From Mesocentrotus franciscanus (taxonomy: Eukaryota > Echinodermata > Echinoidea > Camarodonta > Strongylocentrotidae): a stretch of 64,000 nucleotides of DNA. This document shows, piece by piece, positions 1 to 11,467 of the stretch. The DNA is taken from NCBI GenBank assembly GCA_037976565.1, contig CP137682.1, positions 1,428,867-1,492,866 on the forward strand, read 5' to 3'. The position numbers and the translations under genes were made by a program. A model generated the notes under the pieces. That model saw nothing but the letters and a program-made list of their open reading frames with translations. It did not search any database and was not told the DNA's origin. Each line of letters begins with the position of its first letter. Positions within the stretch are counted from its first letter, which is position 1.

Positions 1-798
1 TTGACGTTATACACTTGATACAACTAGAATGGTCAGTTACAAATGAGGGTTTCGTGCTAAGAAAAGCCATGAAAAAAATTAATTTGTGTTATTTCTTTCT
101 TTCATTCTTTCTTTCTCCCTTTGTTATTATTTTCTGTTCCCCCCTTTCTTTTGGTTGTGGAAACTTTTGTACATCATTGTTTTCAAGTCTTTTCGATGAA
201 TTTGGTGTCATTTTTTTTGCGTAATTATGATTCTGTTGTCTGTGGAATTGTGAAATCACTATTTTTGAATACATATAAACTGTATGAGGGGCGGATGCAG
301 GATTTGTTGAAATAAAAGGGAGGGGGACAAGCTCTGAAAAAGAAAAAAGGAAATAAGTAAGTAACTGAATTAAAACAATAAAATAAATGAATAAATAAAT
401 AATAAAGCAACTTGTTTTGGCGTAGTTTGTTCCATAAGACTGTCAATACACTTCCAAAAAAGATAAAGCTACTTAGCGATTGATAGCTTGTCCCCTGCTA
501 TCGCTCTAGATTTTTGTGTTATATTTTTGTCATAATCTGCCATTATTATGCATATTTATGCACGTAATGCGACATTAATTGTTTTTTCTTTCTTTTTCTC
601 TTATACTTGCAATTCTTTATTTGTTGTATCTCATGTGTTATGCTATTTAATCACGTTAAGTCACATGGGACTCAACTCACTGCAAACCTCAATGTTGTTC
701 TGTTTTCACAGTTTTCCTTACTTTGTCATTTCCGATTAAAATAATGATAATAATAATAGAATTGATATAATGAACTTTAATTAACAATTTTTGTACAG
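1..798. other. No gene seen; AT-rich flank or intron
   Basis: No open frame here has convincing splice sites or recognisable motifs. The stretch ends in a polypyrimidine-poor but usable acceptor (ttgtacag) directly before the candidate exon at 799. If that exon is real, this is intron sequence of a gene whose 5' part lies outside the window. Confidence 0.5.
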
Positions 799-981
799 AA
801 CCTATTAAAATTACGTTGAAGAGCATGCACGAGATATTTGATGACGAGTTTTGGACCAGGTCTGCGGAATACATCAGTGGCAGACTTTGCTCTAACTCCT
901 GGCAGAGGTCAGAAGTGCAGGGATTGGTGCTGAATGCTTTAGGGAACTATCCAGCTTGGAAAGGTGTATCAGCAAGCACTG
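799..981 (+). CDS. Candidate internal exon, possibly upstream part of ApeC gene A
   Basis: This open stretch of 61 codon-equivalents is bounded by an acceptor (ttgtacag) and a good donor (G then gtatgt). It is phase 1 at both ends. The peptide reads PIKITLKSMHEIF, then DDEFWTRSAEYISG, then NSWQRSEVQGLVLNALG, ending YPAWKGVSAST. Tryptophans, charged residues and codon use look protein-coding. I do not recognise the domain, and it is neither ApeC nor a signal peptide. Its outgoing phase matches the first ApeC exon at 6011, which needs one leading base; joined, the junction would read ..SAST-D-QDVIIPLTW. It may therefore be an N-terminal module of gene A, or belong to a separate gene upstream. 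No signal-peptide exon for gene A was found between 982 and 6010. Confidence 0.45.
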
Positions 982-2873
982 GTATGTTTTGTCTATCCGG
1001 ATGATTGACGGCCGTATTATGTTGTTGATTTATAAAACTTCCAACTATTTTCTAAGTATGCTTTCCTGAAATATTGTTTTCCTTTTCTTTCTTCTTCTTC
1101 CTCTTCTTTTCATTATCATCAGCATCATCACTATTATTGGTAAACTTATTATTATTAATATCATCATCAGGAATGATATTTTAAATTTGTTTCTTTTGGT
1201 AAAGATAATAGTCGCTGCCTCGCATTGATATTTGTTATCAGTAATTACATTTTTGTGCCAATTTGCGCGGCTTTAAACGGATTGTTTAAGGATCGTTGAG
1301 ATATTTTTTTTAATTTCGACATAAACTGTCAACCCTACCGCACAGTATACGATCCGACTACGAGCAGATTTTGGAAAAATTTTCAATAGCATTGGATACA
1401 AACATTCAAACATGTCAAATATTAATGACCGAGGATCTGTATAGTCATATGAGAAAGAAAATCTAAATTGCAAGGAATTTCATGAAGGGAAAAGCTGAAT
1501 CGGGAAATAGTGACGTCAGACCACCAGTGCGATTGTCTTCGATGTGAAGCCTATTGAGCTTTTATTCTGACTAGAATAGTTTAAAGATTCCCGTTGTTAG
1601 CATTCATATCATTCTTTAGAAGCTTAATCAGGAAGATGATGCTTGTTTAGATTTGTAATCTAATGCAATTGCAATTTCTTCGAAAATCGGATCGCACGAC
1701 AATAATGTAGTGTGCGTGGGTTTAATACGCTTCAATACGCGCATATCCTTTGTTGCGCGCAGTTACCATTAATTTACACATAAAACATAACTGTAGCGTT
1801 ATTTTTCGCAGCGGTTTACCGCTCCATATCTGAATGATCCTTTAGAAGTGATAAAACGCATAGAAGAGCGGCGCCATTTTGAATAGCACCCTAAGATTTT
1901 CTTTTGAGGTCGCCATCCTAGTCAAGCATCGCTTATGATTGCGGTCTCCTGCACTTTTTCCACAGATAGTTCGGATAATACTATAGTAATATGTTATAGA
2001 AATATTAAGTTTCGTTATTATATGTATATATTAGATAGCTTACACAGATACCGTGATGTGATTGGTCCACAGCGCGTCACGTGGTATCGATTGCGAGGAT
2101 CGAAATCCTTATGCTTTCCTGGCCGGTCACCTTCGATGGTTATATTGACCAGCTGTTCAAATTAATATATTTTGAATCAATGCATGTCACCCTCTTGAGG
2201 ACTGTATTTTTCTAACATGTATGTCAACTTCGAAGAATTTTTTTTTGGCGAAAATTTTGTTTTTTCCCTTAAAATTTGTTTTTTCCTTAAAATTTGTTTT
2301 TCCCTTAAAATAAAATGTTCTCGAAATGTTTTTTCCCCATATTTTTTTCTCTCACTTGTTTTCTAAATTTTTTTTTTGACCTCGGGGTGATGGAAAAAAT
2401 GGGCTCCCCAAAAAAAATAAAAAAAAAAGAAATCCAACCAAGGCTATCTAATATAACAGATATTTACTGGCAGGGGTATATAACATTCTTCGGACTTGAA
2501 GGGAATTATATTTTCCTTTCAGCGGTCCAGAGAATGTTTTATACAACACCTACGTGGATCCCTGTCATTCGATTGGAGGATTGTTGGTCACATGGTATTC
2601 AATAGATATACTATTGCACGGGCGTGCATTTTTGGTACTATTCGCCGTAGTACTATTCAACGAGCGTGCATTTTTGTTTATATGCAGACTGCGTACCTCT
2701 CTGCCCTGCGCGTATCCCATTGTTATATTAGCTGCGTGCATCTGACGCGAAGGCAATCTGAATGTAATCGAGAAGGCTTTGACTCCAACTTTCATTTATC
2801 TTTAATATAAGGAGTAAAGCATAATTTGTCGAAAGATTAAGGTTCTATTAGATCTATTTCGATGTTGTATAAA
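982..2873. other. No gene seen; probable intron
   Basis: AT-rich with short (ATT/ATC) runs near 1115-1170 and poly-T/poly-A stretches near 2230-2430. An imperfect direct repeat around the core GCGTGCATTTTTG occurs at about 2610-2636 and 2649-2675. Short open frames at 2496-2810 overlap each other on both strands and show no motif. Confidence 0.4.
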
Positions 2874-3033
2874 ACAAATAATGAATGTTTTTCATTCGTT
2901 CAATAGTGCGAATATTTTCGAAAGATTAACGTTAATTCTATTCAACTCGGCTGACGCCTCGTTGAATAGAACGTTAATCTTTCAACTCATGAAAATACTC
3001 GCACTATTGAACTCATAAGCATTCATTATTTGT
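2874..3033. mobile_element. Hairpin MITE-like inverted repeat, about 160 bp
   Basis: The two halves are imperfect reverse complements. The left half begins ACAAATAATGAATG and continues through CAATAGTGCGAATATTTTC and GTTAATTCTATTCAA. The right half reads TTGAATAGAACGTTAATC through ACTCGCACTATTGAACTC and ends CATTCATTATTTGT. The centre is a short GC-richer loop (CTCGGCTGACGCCTCG). No open frame is present. This fits a small non-autonomous inverted-repeat element; the target duplication is unclear. Confidence 0.6.
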
Positions 3034-3499
3034 ATAATATTACACCCCCTGCCATTAAATATCTGTACAATATTTAAATAATATTTTGACATGAAGTTAT
3101 TATTGTTTGTATATTTTGTATTATACCTTACGTTTATACGTTCTTTGTTATTCAAATATTACATTTTGAAAAATGCAGAATAAAATCAAATTAAAAAAAA
3201 GTGCCATCCTCCTCCTCCTCCTCCTCCTAATCATTGTCATCATAAATAAATAGTTTTCTTTTTTTCTGTGGAAACACACCACAGTTACATTGTCATATAT
3301 ATATAAGAAGGGTTGCTTTTGGAATGTTTTTAATTCTATGTTCTTTGTACAGGGGTGTCTCCACAGTACATACAAATACATTGCAAGAGAGCCATTTATT
3401 ATATAATACATATAAAATACATTGTAAAACAATAAACAAATTAATAAATAGTAAAATATTTCAATAAAGTAAACAAGATATAAACAATATATTACATTT
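3034..3499. other. No gene; AT-rich with a (CTC)n run
   Basis: A CTC/CCT trinucleotide run at about 3208-3228 sits in AT-rich sequence. The minus-strand open frame over 3148-3519 is low-complexity (Ile/Tyr-rich, with an Arg run from the CTC repeat) and is rejected as a gene. Confidence 0.4.
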
Positions 3500-4760
3500 T
3501 TTTTTATCACGATACACAATTCCGCTAAAATATGCTTTTATTGATACAGATAAAATACCACAAAGGGTCAGTAGTTCGTGATAAATTTTCAATCCGCATT
3601 TCCTTCCCCATTAGTATTTCAGCACATCTGGGCAAGTTGCAATCTCTTAATTTTAGATTTTGTTGTATAACCCCAGATAATGCTACAATAACCAAGATGA
3701 GGGACAAACATAGCACATTACAAATCAATTAAAATCTTCTGGATTAAGTACGACATAATTCTGCGAATACATGCAGTGACCAGATAGAATTTGATTAATA
3801 GAGTATCGATATGTTTTGTCCATTTAATCGAGATATTTGATTTTGTCTATAGTTTCTAATGTCAAATTTTTCATAAAATATCGGCGATTGAACAACTTCT
3901 TACTGTGGTTTTTAACGGATCCTAATATCACTACTTTCGTTTTGTCAACATTAATTATACATTTCATTTTTATCCATTCAGTCAATAATCATATTAATCT
4001 GAGATTTAATGAATTCTGTAAATCCTCCTGAGTTTTTGCTCTACAAAGAATAATAGTAACATGAGTATAAAACGAAAGTTTAGTTAATGGCACAGAATTC
4101 GTAATCAATGGCCCCAGCGAAGAACTCTGAGGAATTTCTGTTTTTACAACGAGCAAATCGCTTAAAATACCTTTAATCAAGACACTTTGGATTCTGTCTG
4201 TTTTATACGATTTGAACCAATTATATTAAGTACCCTTTATACCATATAATGACATTTTCTTTAGCAACTTATCTTGAGGTATAACATCGGAAGCTTTTCG
4301 AAGATCTAAAAACACACCACATGATAAAACCCAGAGTTCGTGTTTTTAGTATGTATGCTGAATGTCAAGAAGGCTAGAATTAGTGCAGTGAAAGGGTCGA
4401 AAACCAGACTGATTGTCAGTAAGCAATGCTCGTTTTAATACCCATACAGCTGTCTGTGAATTCCCGTTTCTCAAATGGACAAAATAGATATGGATTTATA
4501 GTTAATTGGTTGTGTTTTGTCACCACTGTTATGTATTAGAGTTATTTTATCAGATTTAAAATCGTTTCTTGGTACACTACCGGTTTCAGAGGAACAATGG
4601 AATATAAGAGTCAATGGCCTAACAATAATTTCCACAGACAGTTTAATCAAGGTTAGGTCCTAACTATAAAGACCATATGCTTTACCTGTGTCGATACCTT
4701 TTTGGTCCTTCAAAACAAACTCTTCACTCATATCTGAAAAAGAAAAGATGCTATCTGCAA
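3500..4760 (-). mobile_element. Degenerate non-LTR retrotransposon reverse-transcriptase relic
   Basis: Read on the minus strand, fragments of a reverse transcriptase appear in order. FLDLRKASD at about 4292-4316 corresponds to the usual LDL-KAFD motif. It is followed by KKMSLYGIKG and then by PQSSSLGPL at about 4107-4138, corresponding to PQGSVLGPL. The YADD catalytic motif is not visible, and stops and frame changes interrupt the reading, so this is dead. It lies in the putative long intron upstream of the gene A ApeC exons. The spacing is that of the CR1/Jockey group of LINEs, but the clade cannot be assigned by eye. Confidence 0.65.
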
Positions 4761-5621
4761 TAGGCACATTGCAGTTTTTAATGCTTGGATCCCAGTTCAC
4801 AGTAAATATGCTAAATATGCAATATGGAACATTTGATTAAAAACATTTCCAAACTCCTTATTGTTTGCTATGATTTTACTTCATATTCTTAGGATAATTT
4901 TCAGTTTTAGTTGTTGGTAACATATATATATATATATATTAATAATAATTACATTCCTTTTTTGGTACAGGCCACTGTTTGCAAAATATTTGACTTTTTT
5001 ACAGTAATATTCCCGTTTCATTAAAAAACAAATATTATTTACTTTATTGCGTATGCGCGTATACTCTGTCCAGACGTAGTCCATTTGTTTTGTATCTGAT
5101 ACAGATTTAAAGTGATTGGATTTTGATTTATAGAAATCTCTGTCTGTTTAAAGTAATAAATATTTATTTGTTATACACGAAGCAGAATTTGACCTTTTCG
5201 TATTCTTATGTAAGGCGCGTATTTATCGCATAGTTCAACGAACTTTACTTTAAAATCTAACTACATTTTATCGACATTCTTTTTGTCTGAAATTAAACTA
5301 TCCCAGTTTAGAATAGATAAATCATTCAAAAACAGTTCAGAATCAAAAATTACGGAAACATTTCATAATCGATTTCTTTTTTTAAGAGACTTAACACTGT
5401 CATATTTGATAGAAAGACACAATCGTTCTCCAGAATCAATATTTTATTGTAACCCGTTTGTGTAATGTGGAACGTTTATGCGAAAAGGAAAACATCTCAT
5501 TGATTTGTTTTATTTACTTATTTACTTCATAAGTAATGGCGTGATCAAACATGAAAGCGAATTCTGCCCCAACCCTCTTAGATTCAAGACAAATTGATAT
5601 AGATTCCTACTAAAGCTATTG
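4761..5621. other. No gene seen
   Basis: AT-rich sequence with a short (AT)n run at about 4921-4940. The open frames at 4881-5084 and 5283-5465 have no motif, no splice context and low complexity. Confidence 0.4.
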
Positions 5622-5863
5622 TTTGGAGGTGCCGTGGTCATGTGGATACTTCACAGGACTACAGATCACATGGTTTCCGGCTCGAGTCCCGCTGTGGCAC
5701 TAATGTCCTTTGGCAAGACATTTACTCTACACGTGCCACATTCAACCTAGGTGAGGTAAATGGAAGCCATGCTAAAGCCGGGGTAATAAGTGTGAAGCGC
5801 TAGGGATCTGTCTAGCCTGACAGACATGAGCGCTGTACAAGAACCCATTAATATTATTATTAT
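5622..5863 (+). mobile_element. tRNA-derived SINE with (ATT)n tail
   Basis: It has an A-box-like segment (GTGGTCATGTGG, about 5634-5645) and a B-box-like segment (GGCTCGAGTCC, about 5679-5689). A non-tRNA body follows, with GGCACTAATGTCCTTTGGC and GAGCGCTGTACAAGAAC, ending in an ATT-repeat tail. Related copies are seen near 12218-12440 and as fragments at 22392-22465 and 23825-24016. RNA polymerase III promoter boxes plus a simple tail are diagnostic of SINEs. It inserted into the intron just before the first gene A ApeC exon. Confidence 0.8.
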
Positions 5864-6010
5864 AAGAAAAAAAAAATCATTATTGTTATTATTATTCTTA
5901 TAATTATTGTTAATATTTATTTTAAAAATGATGATGATGATTATTATATTTATTAATATTATTATTATCATTAATAGTGTTGTTGTTATGATATTTCCTC
6001 TGCATGTCAG

Positions 6011-6298
6011 ACCAGGATGTCATCATTCCGCTAACCTGGCCAATCGGTGTTTATGGACTTCCAAAGCCAACTTCTGGATGTCCTGGAGAGTTTGACTGGA
6101 ATGAAGGAAGTCGGTTTCATGACACTGAAGACAGCAATCCTAGCAACGCATGGAGTGATCCATTGCATCTGGCCGGCGAGAGGTACAATAGTGGGATGGA
6201 GCAACAGTTCTGCATAAAGACCGTAGAAAACACTGAATCGGCATGGACGTGGCAACCAGGAAGTTACTGCATCTACAAATATAACGATGATTGTCCAG
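6011..6298 (+). CDS. Gene A ApeC exon 1 (repeat 1 and start of repeat 2)
   Basis: The acceptor is tcctctgcatgtcag and the donor is CCAG followed by gtacaaag. It is 288 bases, phase 1 at both ends. It encodes WPIGVYGLPKPTSGCP, RFHDTEDSNPSNAW, QQFCIKT, and WQPGSYCIY up to DDCPG. It is 12-24 bases longer than the matching exons of genes C and B. Confidence 0.88.
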
Positions 6299-9200
6299 GT
6301 ACAAAGTATTCTACATTTGCAACCTTTTGAAACATTCTCTTTACTTGTTCTTAATCTTAAAACAAAATAATGATAATAACAATAATAATACTAACAATGA
6401 TAATAGTAATATTAATAATGATACTTCTATCACTTCTATCACTTCTATCACTACTACTTCTACTACTACTAATGATGATGATAATAAAACAACAATGATA
6501 ATATTAATAATCATAACAACATTAAGTTTGATGATAATAGTGATAATGATAATGATAACAATTATAGTAATAATAGTAGTAATAATGATAGACAAAATAT
6601 TATTTTTATCATTATTACTATCATCGCTATTATCATTATCTCATCATCATCATCATTTTTATGAATATAATTAACAAAAATATTTACCAATATTATCAGT
6701 ATTATTAGTACTATTATCATTATTATTATTACTATAATTATGATTATTATCATTACTTTTATTATTATTATCATCTTCTTCATCACCATCATTATCATTA
6801 ATAGTTTTACTATTATACTGGTTTTATATAGCGCCTAGAACATCTACATTAATAATTTCTATTGTGTGATGCTTCTTCAGACAATTTCGAGGAAGGTTGG
6901 ATACGGTGGGATGACGAAGATAGTTCTAATGGCAACCGTAAAAGTGGCACTCTACCCGCTGGGACGTATGATGAGGGGAGCTTAACCAAAATCAAGTTCT
7001 GCTGCAGAAATGATGGCTTGACGAACGAGGCAATCTACCTTCCAACAGAACAGAATTTCATGCTGTTTTCCCGCTTTGAACATTGTCAGCAGGTATGTAG
7101 ATTACATTTCTAATTTGTTTTCTATTGTTTAGTAAAATATTTTGGACTTTGCCCCCCCCCCCCTCGCAAGATAATCCTGGAATTGCAGCTGAACAACCTT
7201 TAGTATAAAACGCTCCACATACGCGTCGTAATGGAAATGAATAGAGGGCTAATTTACAAATTCAATATCTTTGATCAAATACTCGATTAGAGTCCCCAGG
7301 TAACTACCCCGTATAATAACCGATAGGACAGTTACCACCAGGACAATTACCCTTAGGACAATTAACCCACAAGGACAATACCCCCAGGACAATTTCCCTC
7401 CAGAACGATTACCCACAGGACAATTACCCCAAGAATAATTATCCCAATAAACAGGACAAATGGCCCAGTGTCCCCAACATTTTCTAGTACCCCGAAGTGT
7501 TCTTTTTATTTATGAAAAGTTCCTTTTTTCAATAAGTGATAAGTGCACCCTCTTATCTAACTTTTCCATTGTCGCTTAAAAATTACGCTCTAAAGTCCTA
7601 AAAGATCTTAACCAACTTAATGATTGGACTAGCAAGTGAATGATGGAAACGAAGAGCTAAAAATGCAAGGTCATTTCAGTCACCAGGAAGGGAAATAGGG
7701 TTGTACACCAGTAAAAACTCAAAAACTCAAACCTTACTCCTGTAGAAGCCACGAAATATCTTGGTGTCAAAATATCAACAGACCTGAGATGGAACAAACA
7801 CATCGATAATGTGTGCCAGTAGGCTAACAACCCACTGGCCTTCCTACGAAGAAACCTGCGGGGGATTCACCCAAACCAAAGAGATATCTGTCACAGCACA
7901 CAGAACACTTCCGTATGGGAGCCATCAGCGGTCAAAACATCAACAAGCTGGAAATAATCCAACGAAGGTCAGACAGATACACGTTGAATCGACATCGCAA
8001 TACAATGAATACATCAAGTACATGTATGTGGTCAATGTTGCAGGAGCTGGGCTGGACATCACTCCGACAACGACGAGAACACCTTCATTTTGTAATGTTC
8101 TACAAGATCCACACTAACTATAGTTCCATTCAACTCTGAGGCACACATCGTCAAATCCAGACCAATAAGAGCTGTTCACACACAAGGATATCTCATACCA
8201 CAATCCAGGACTCAGAAACATCAGAACTTCTTCCTCAGAACTGCGAAGACATGGAACACCCTCCAAGTCAATGTTGTGACAGCCCCATCTGTCGAATTCT
8301 TTTGTCTTCTATTGGCAAGAGGCTGTAGCAGCTAGATCCAAGGCTGTTTTACTTGTACAGTGTAAATTATTAGCACACGCACCCTACCGTAATGGCACAC
8401 ACTATCTCATAGATCTGCAAGAATCTTAAAGGTTGAAGGAAGCAGACTACGCTGAAGAAGGAGAAGAAGAAGAGTCACATACTTTACTTCAAAGAATAAT
8501 AGAGGATTCATTAGAGTAATAGATCCCGCTACTGATGCCAGCATAATATGTGAGGCAGTGGAGCAGACAGGGGGAGGGGCGGCAATGCCCCAAATTTTAC
8601 AAGAACAAGCAATGTCCCTAAATTAAAGCAACTTAAGGCAATTTTTTTAAACTCATTTTCCCCCCTAAAACTCGTTATTTCTTTGAGGCCTAATGACGGA
8701 GACCACATGAGGTATGTTGACATGGATGAATACTTTAAACAAGTTGACAGTCCCAGTCAGTCTTCTATTGAGAAATAGATTGTGCTCAGGCTAAAACCCG
8801 ATCTATTTTGCCTATTTTCTGTAATAACAACTGATTGGTCACTATGCGACCTCTTGAATTCATTGAAAATTATTGCTGAGAAAATGATAGGAAAACTACT
8901 GGGTTAAGGTATAAAAATAGAGATAAACGATGATATAGAATGCAACCAACAAAACCACAAAATAGTCGCAAGAAATCTTTATTTTTAGATTAGGTCTGCT
9001 CCTAAAAGACAAAAAAAACTTTAAAATGATTTAAAACTCAGCACAATTGGATATCCTAAGCCAATCAAAAGGAGGATAATGTCCAGTCCCACCAAAATTA
9101 CTTTAAAGAAAAAGACATATACGCCTGTAGATTATTTGCTAGCACTCTGACTCCCATTGTATTGTGCAAGGTGAAAAAGGTTATTATTATCGTTTGTCCT

Positions 9201-11467
9201 GACAGTTGTTGGCCCACCAATTATTAAAGCACATGCTGTTTTTTTAAATTTTATCCTGGTATCAAAACAAAAGCCTACACCGTTTCAAAGTTTGAAAATC
9301 AAATGAGACCAGTAGCTAGGGTCATAAAGAAATTAAAAAACTACTACAACAAACTCAAAAGCAGACAAACATAGGTCTAAAACAGTGCCGAAAATACCAC
9401 TTCTAGATTGTTTGGTGCTTGCACATTTTGGAGTTACATAAAAGGAAGTACTTTCTGTCAGGACATAATACAAACTAAAATTGGACCATTCTGATCAAAT
9501 ACACATTTTTAAAAGCTCTAACAGAACATCACACCATGCGATTTGTTGGTGTTTTTGGTGCCTGGTTGCAAATGGCCCTTAAATAATATATTTCCGGTTG
9601 TCAGCAAAATTATGCCGTAAACAATGCACAAGTCGTGACCTTAAAAATTCATTAAAAAAAATTGTTAGCCATTTTTGCCCACTTACAATGAAAAATCTGA
9701 CCATTATGGCATTACACACGACTGCAAAGTAGTTTATTTTGGACCGTGTTAAGATATAAACGATAATATATAGAAAATGACCCTCATAAGAATGCAGGAC
9801 TTAGGTTCTTAATTGAAGTTTTCAAGTGGGCCAGAAAAAGAAAGGAAAAAAAAAAACGCCGCGGGTCACCGAGTTAAACATCGCAGAAGTCCCCCAATCA
9901 AGTGAGCCCTCTATATTCGAAGATGAGCTAGACCAGCTCGTCCAGTGGTGCGTAACTAATGATATGAGGCCCAACCCTTCGAATTAGTTGTGTCATGAAA
10001 ATCTCATTCTTGAACAAGCAGATAGCTGATCACAGATTGGATGTAGTTAACCACTTTACCTTATCTAAAGTGGGATACCAATGTTTTGACGATGGCTCCA
10101 AAGGCTAGCAGACGTCTCTACAGTCGGTGTTGCCCCCCCCCCAAAAAAAAGGGAAAATCACGATCTCTGAATTGATAACAATCTATACCATGTATTTCAG
10201 GCCTGTTCTTGAATATGCGTCACCTGTCTGGTCATCATCGCTTACTGCTCGAAATCCGATGACATTGAAAGTGTCCAGAAACGTGTGTGCTGGATTGTTC
10301 TCAGCGGAAACGATTTCTATCAAGGAGCTTTAGACCAGGTTGGTCTTGATCTTCTATACGCCCGTCGTGAGAGTCTCCTACTTCGTGTTTTCACGTGGGC
10401 CCCTGAGGTCAAGTCGCCACTCTGACTTGCTTCCTGAACCCCGATGATCTCGAACTAGTAGACAATTACGCAACTCCAAGCTTCTTCACGAACAAGATTC
10501 AGAATCACTACATCATTTTCAATCAGTTATCCCATAAATTGTTCGATTAATAATCACAAATTTGACGCTCTTTAATTGAATGCATGTTTTTATGAAATGT
10601 ATGATGCAGTACTCGTTCTATTAAGATTGCTGGTAGATTTTATTCATTTTTATATAATATTTATTTGGCCATTTTGGCAGACACACCCTTATATCATATA
10701 ACATATCAATCTCAAAATTGCAAATTAATATCTATTACCTTGGCAAGAAAAAAAAAAATGAATTCTTTATATTGAACTTACCAATTATAAGAAAAAAATA
10801 TGAAGAAACCACCTAGCACTGCCTAAAAAACCGAGGTGACTGAGTATGGTCATTTCAAACTTCTGAGGAAGGGGGGGGGGGGGTTTCAAACCCCCCCCAG
10901 CCTCATTTTCTTATGTAGGCCTATATATTATGGACCATCTGGGGACGGTGCATAAATTTCAAAATACACATTCCCGTTTAATACATCATCTATGAATCTA
11001 TATTTGTTCCACGTTTGATGTTTTGAAGTTGTGTAAACTTTTACCCAATATTGGGTCTAAAGGAAAATGCATTTTCGTTGGGCAGTTCACACGATATATA
11101 TATAAAATATTGCATAATATAGGGGAAAATCTACCCTAAGGTTTAGTAATGTTTAGCCAGAAAACGTGCATATTTCTTTTCTAACCTCCTAATGTTGTGT
11201 TCTTTTTTTCTGAACTAAATATTTGACACACACTGTCACAAACAGGTTCATGGTATGGATGTGGCAGAGGAATGGTTCCGTTGGGATACTGAGGGCAGCA
11301 GAAATGGAGATGAGCAAAGCGCAGACTTCCATCCCTACGAAGGTTTGCTTGACGGGGCATTTATCAAACTACACTTCTGCTACTATACCCCGACCCCTGT
11401 TCCTGCTACTCTTTCACCGTACACGCGGGAGCTTTTAGCACGTATTTTTTCTGGATGGTTTGGCTAA
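6011..11467 (+). CDS. ApeC-domain (apextrin-like) gene A, three ApeC exons
   Basis: Join 6011-6298, 6881-7092 and 11246-11467 (stop TAA at 11465). Phases agree: exon 1 enters in phase 1 and leaves in phase 1; exon 2 leaves in phase 0. The product contains one complete ApeC domain. Its motifs run WPIGVYGLP, GCPGEF, RFHDTEDS, FCIKT, YCIY, DCPG, then WDDEDSSNGN, FCCRNDG, HCQQ, then EWFRWDTEG, HPYEG and FCYYTP. All eight family cysteines are present. ApeC proteins of amphioxus bind peptidoglycan and act in antibacterial defence; a similar extracellular role is inferred. Two oddities stand out. The third acidic motif is DTEG rather than the DTED of the paralogues. The C-terminus runs about 20 residues past the FCYYTP end used by genes B and C. 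The 5' end is not resolved; the exon at 799-981 is a candidate. Confidence 0.85.
6299..6880. repeat. Gene A intron filled with ATA/ATC/ATT trinucleotide low-complexity DNA
   Basis: Most of 6360-6800 consists of imperfect AAT/ATG/ATC trinucleotides, which create long spurious frames on both strands (poly Ile/Met/Asn/Asp). It ends near an (ATT)-tailed repeat fragment (TATATAGCGCCTAGAAC, about 6827). It lies entirely between two well-supported ApeC exons, so it is intronic. Confidence 0.8.
6881..7092 (+). CDS. Gene A ApeC exon 2 (rest of repeat 2 and start of repeat 3)
   Basis: The acceptor is gatgcttcttcag and the donor is CAG followed by gtatgtag. It is 212 bases, entering in phase 1 and leaving in phase 0. 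It encodes NFEEGWIRWDDEDSSNGN, then SGTLPAGTY, KFCCRNDG, the Leu-Pro motif IYLP, FMLFSRF and HCQQ. Confidence 0.88.
7093..7689. repeat. Intron start with GGACAATTACCC minisatellite
   Basis: About nine degenerate 14-18 bp units around GGACAATTACCCCC occupy about 7326-7455. The same unit forms a larger inverted array at 15039-15550. The remainder is unremarkable intron sequence with a poly-C run at about 7152. Confidence 0.7.
7690..8335 (+). mobile_element. Non-LTR retrotransposon RT C-terminal relic
   Basis: The translated pieces are the thumb/C-terminal region of a CR1/L2/Rex-type reverse transcriptase. EATKYLGVKISTDLRW is followed by HIDNVCQ, then LAFLRRNL, then KLEIIQRRSDRYTLNRH and MLQELGWTSLRQRRE, ending FFLRTAKTWNTLQ. 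Stops and frameshifts are frequent, and part of the segment before KLEIIQRR is missing. The polymerase core is absent. It sits in the third gene A intron, in sense orientation. Confidence 0.75.
8336..9869. other. Intron; no gene seen
   Basis: No coding motif or strong repeat structure was recognised. The short minus-strand frame at 8529-8723 has no supporting feature. Confidence 0.4.
9870..10460 (+). mobile_element. Second non-LTR RT C-terminal relic in gene A intron
   Basis: RT C-terminal pieces are readable across frames: DELDQLVQWCVTNDMRPNP, then YFRPVLEYASPVW, then DIESVQKRVCWIVLSG and YARRESLLLRVF. An in-frame stop, a poly-C/poly-A slip near 10133-10149 and frame changes show it is dead. 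Wording of these motifs differs from the 7.7 kb relic, so a different LINE lineage is likely. Confidence 0.7.
10461..11245. other. Intron; no gene seen
   Basis: AT-rich sequence with a poly-G run followed by a poly-C run near 10868-10898, which can fold on itself. It ends in the acceptor cacaaacag for the last gene A exon. Confidence 0.45.
11246..11467 (+). CDS. Gene A ApeC exon 3 (rest of repeat 3 and C-terminus)
   Basis: It enters in phase 0 after cacaaacag and encodes VHGMDVAEEWFRWDTEG, HPYEG and HFCYYTP, then a tail of about 20 residues to TAA. Genes B and C stop directly after the equivalent CYYTP-Q/N, so the tail is either a readthrough extension or gene-specific. No good splice donor is visible between CYYTP and the stop. 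Confidence 0.85.
   Translation, partial: VHGMDVAEEWFRWDTEGSRNGDEQSADFHPYEGLLDGAFIKLHFCYYTPTPVPATLSPYTRELLARIFSGWFG

Noticed and set aside
5634..5690. Functional tRNA gene
   Set aside because: A and B boxes are present but the cloverleaf arms do not pair and the unit continues into a SINE body with an ATT tail.
6291..6798. Frames of 78-127 codons on both strands
   Set aside because: They lie in trinucleotide low-complexity DNA inside a gene A intron bounded by firm exons.
799..11467. A MACPF (perforin-like) domain accompanying ApeC, as reported for some apextrins
   Set aside because: No MACPF-like motif was found in any frame near the ApeC exons.
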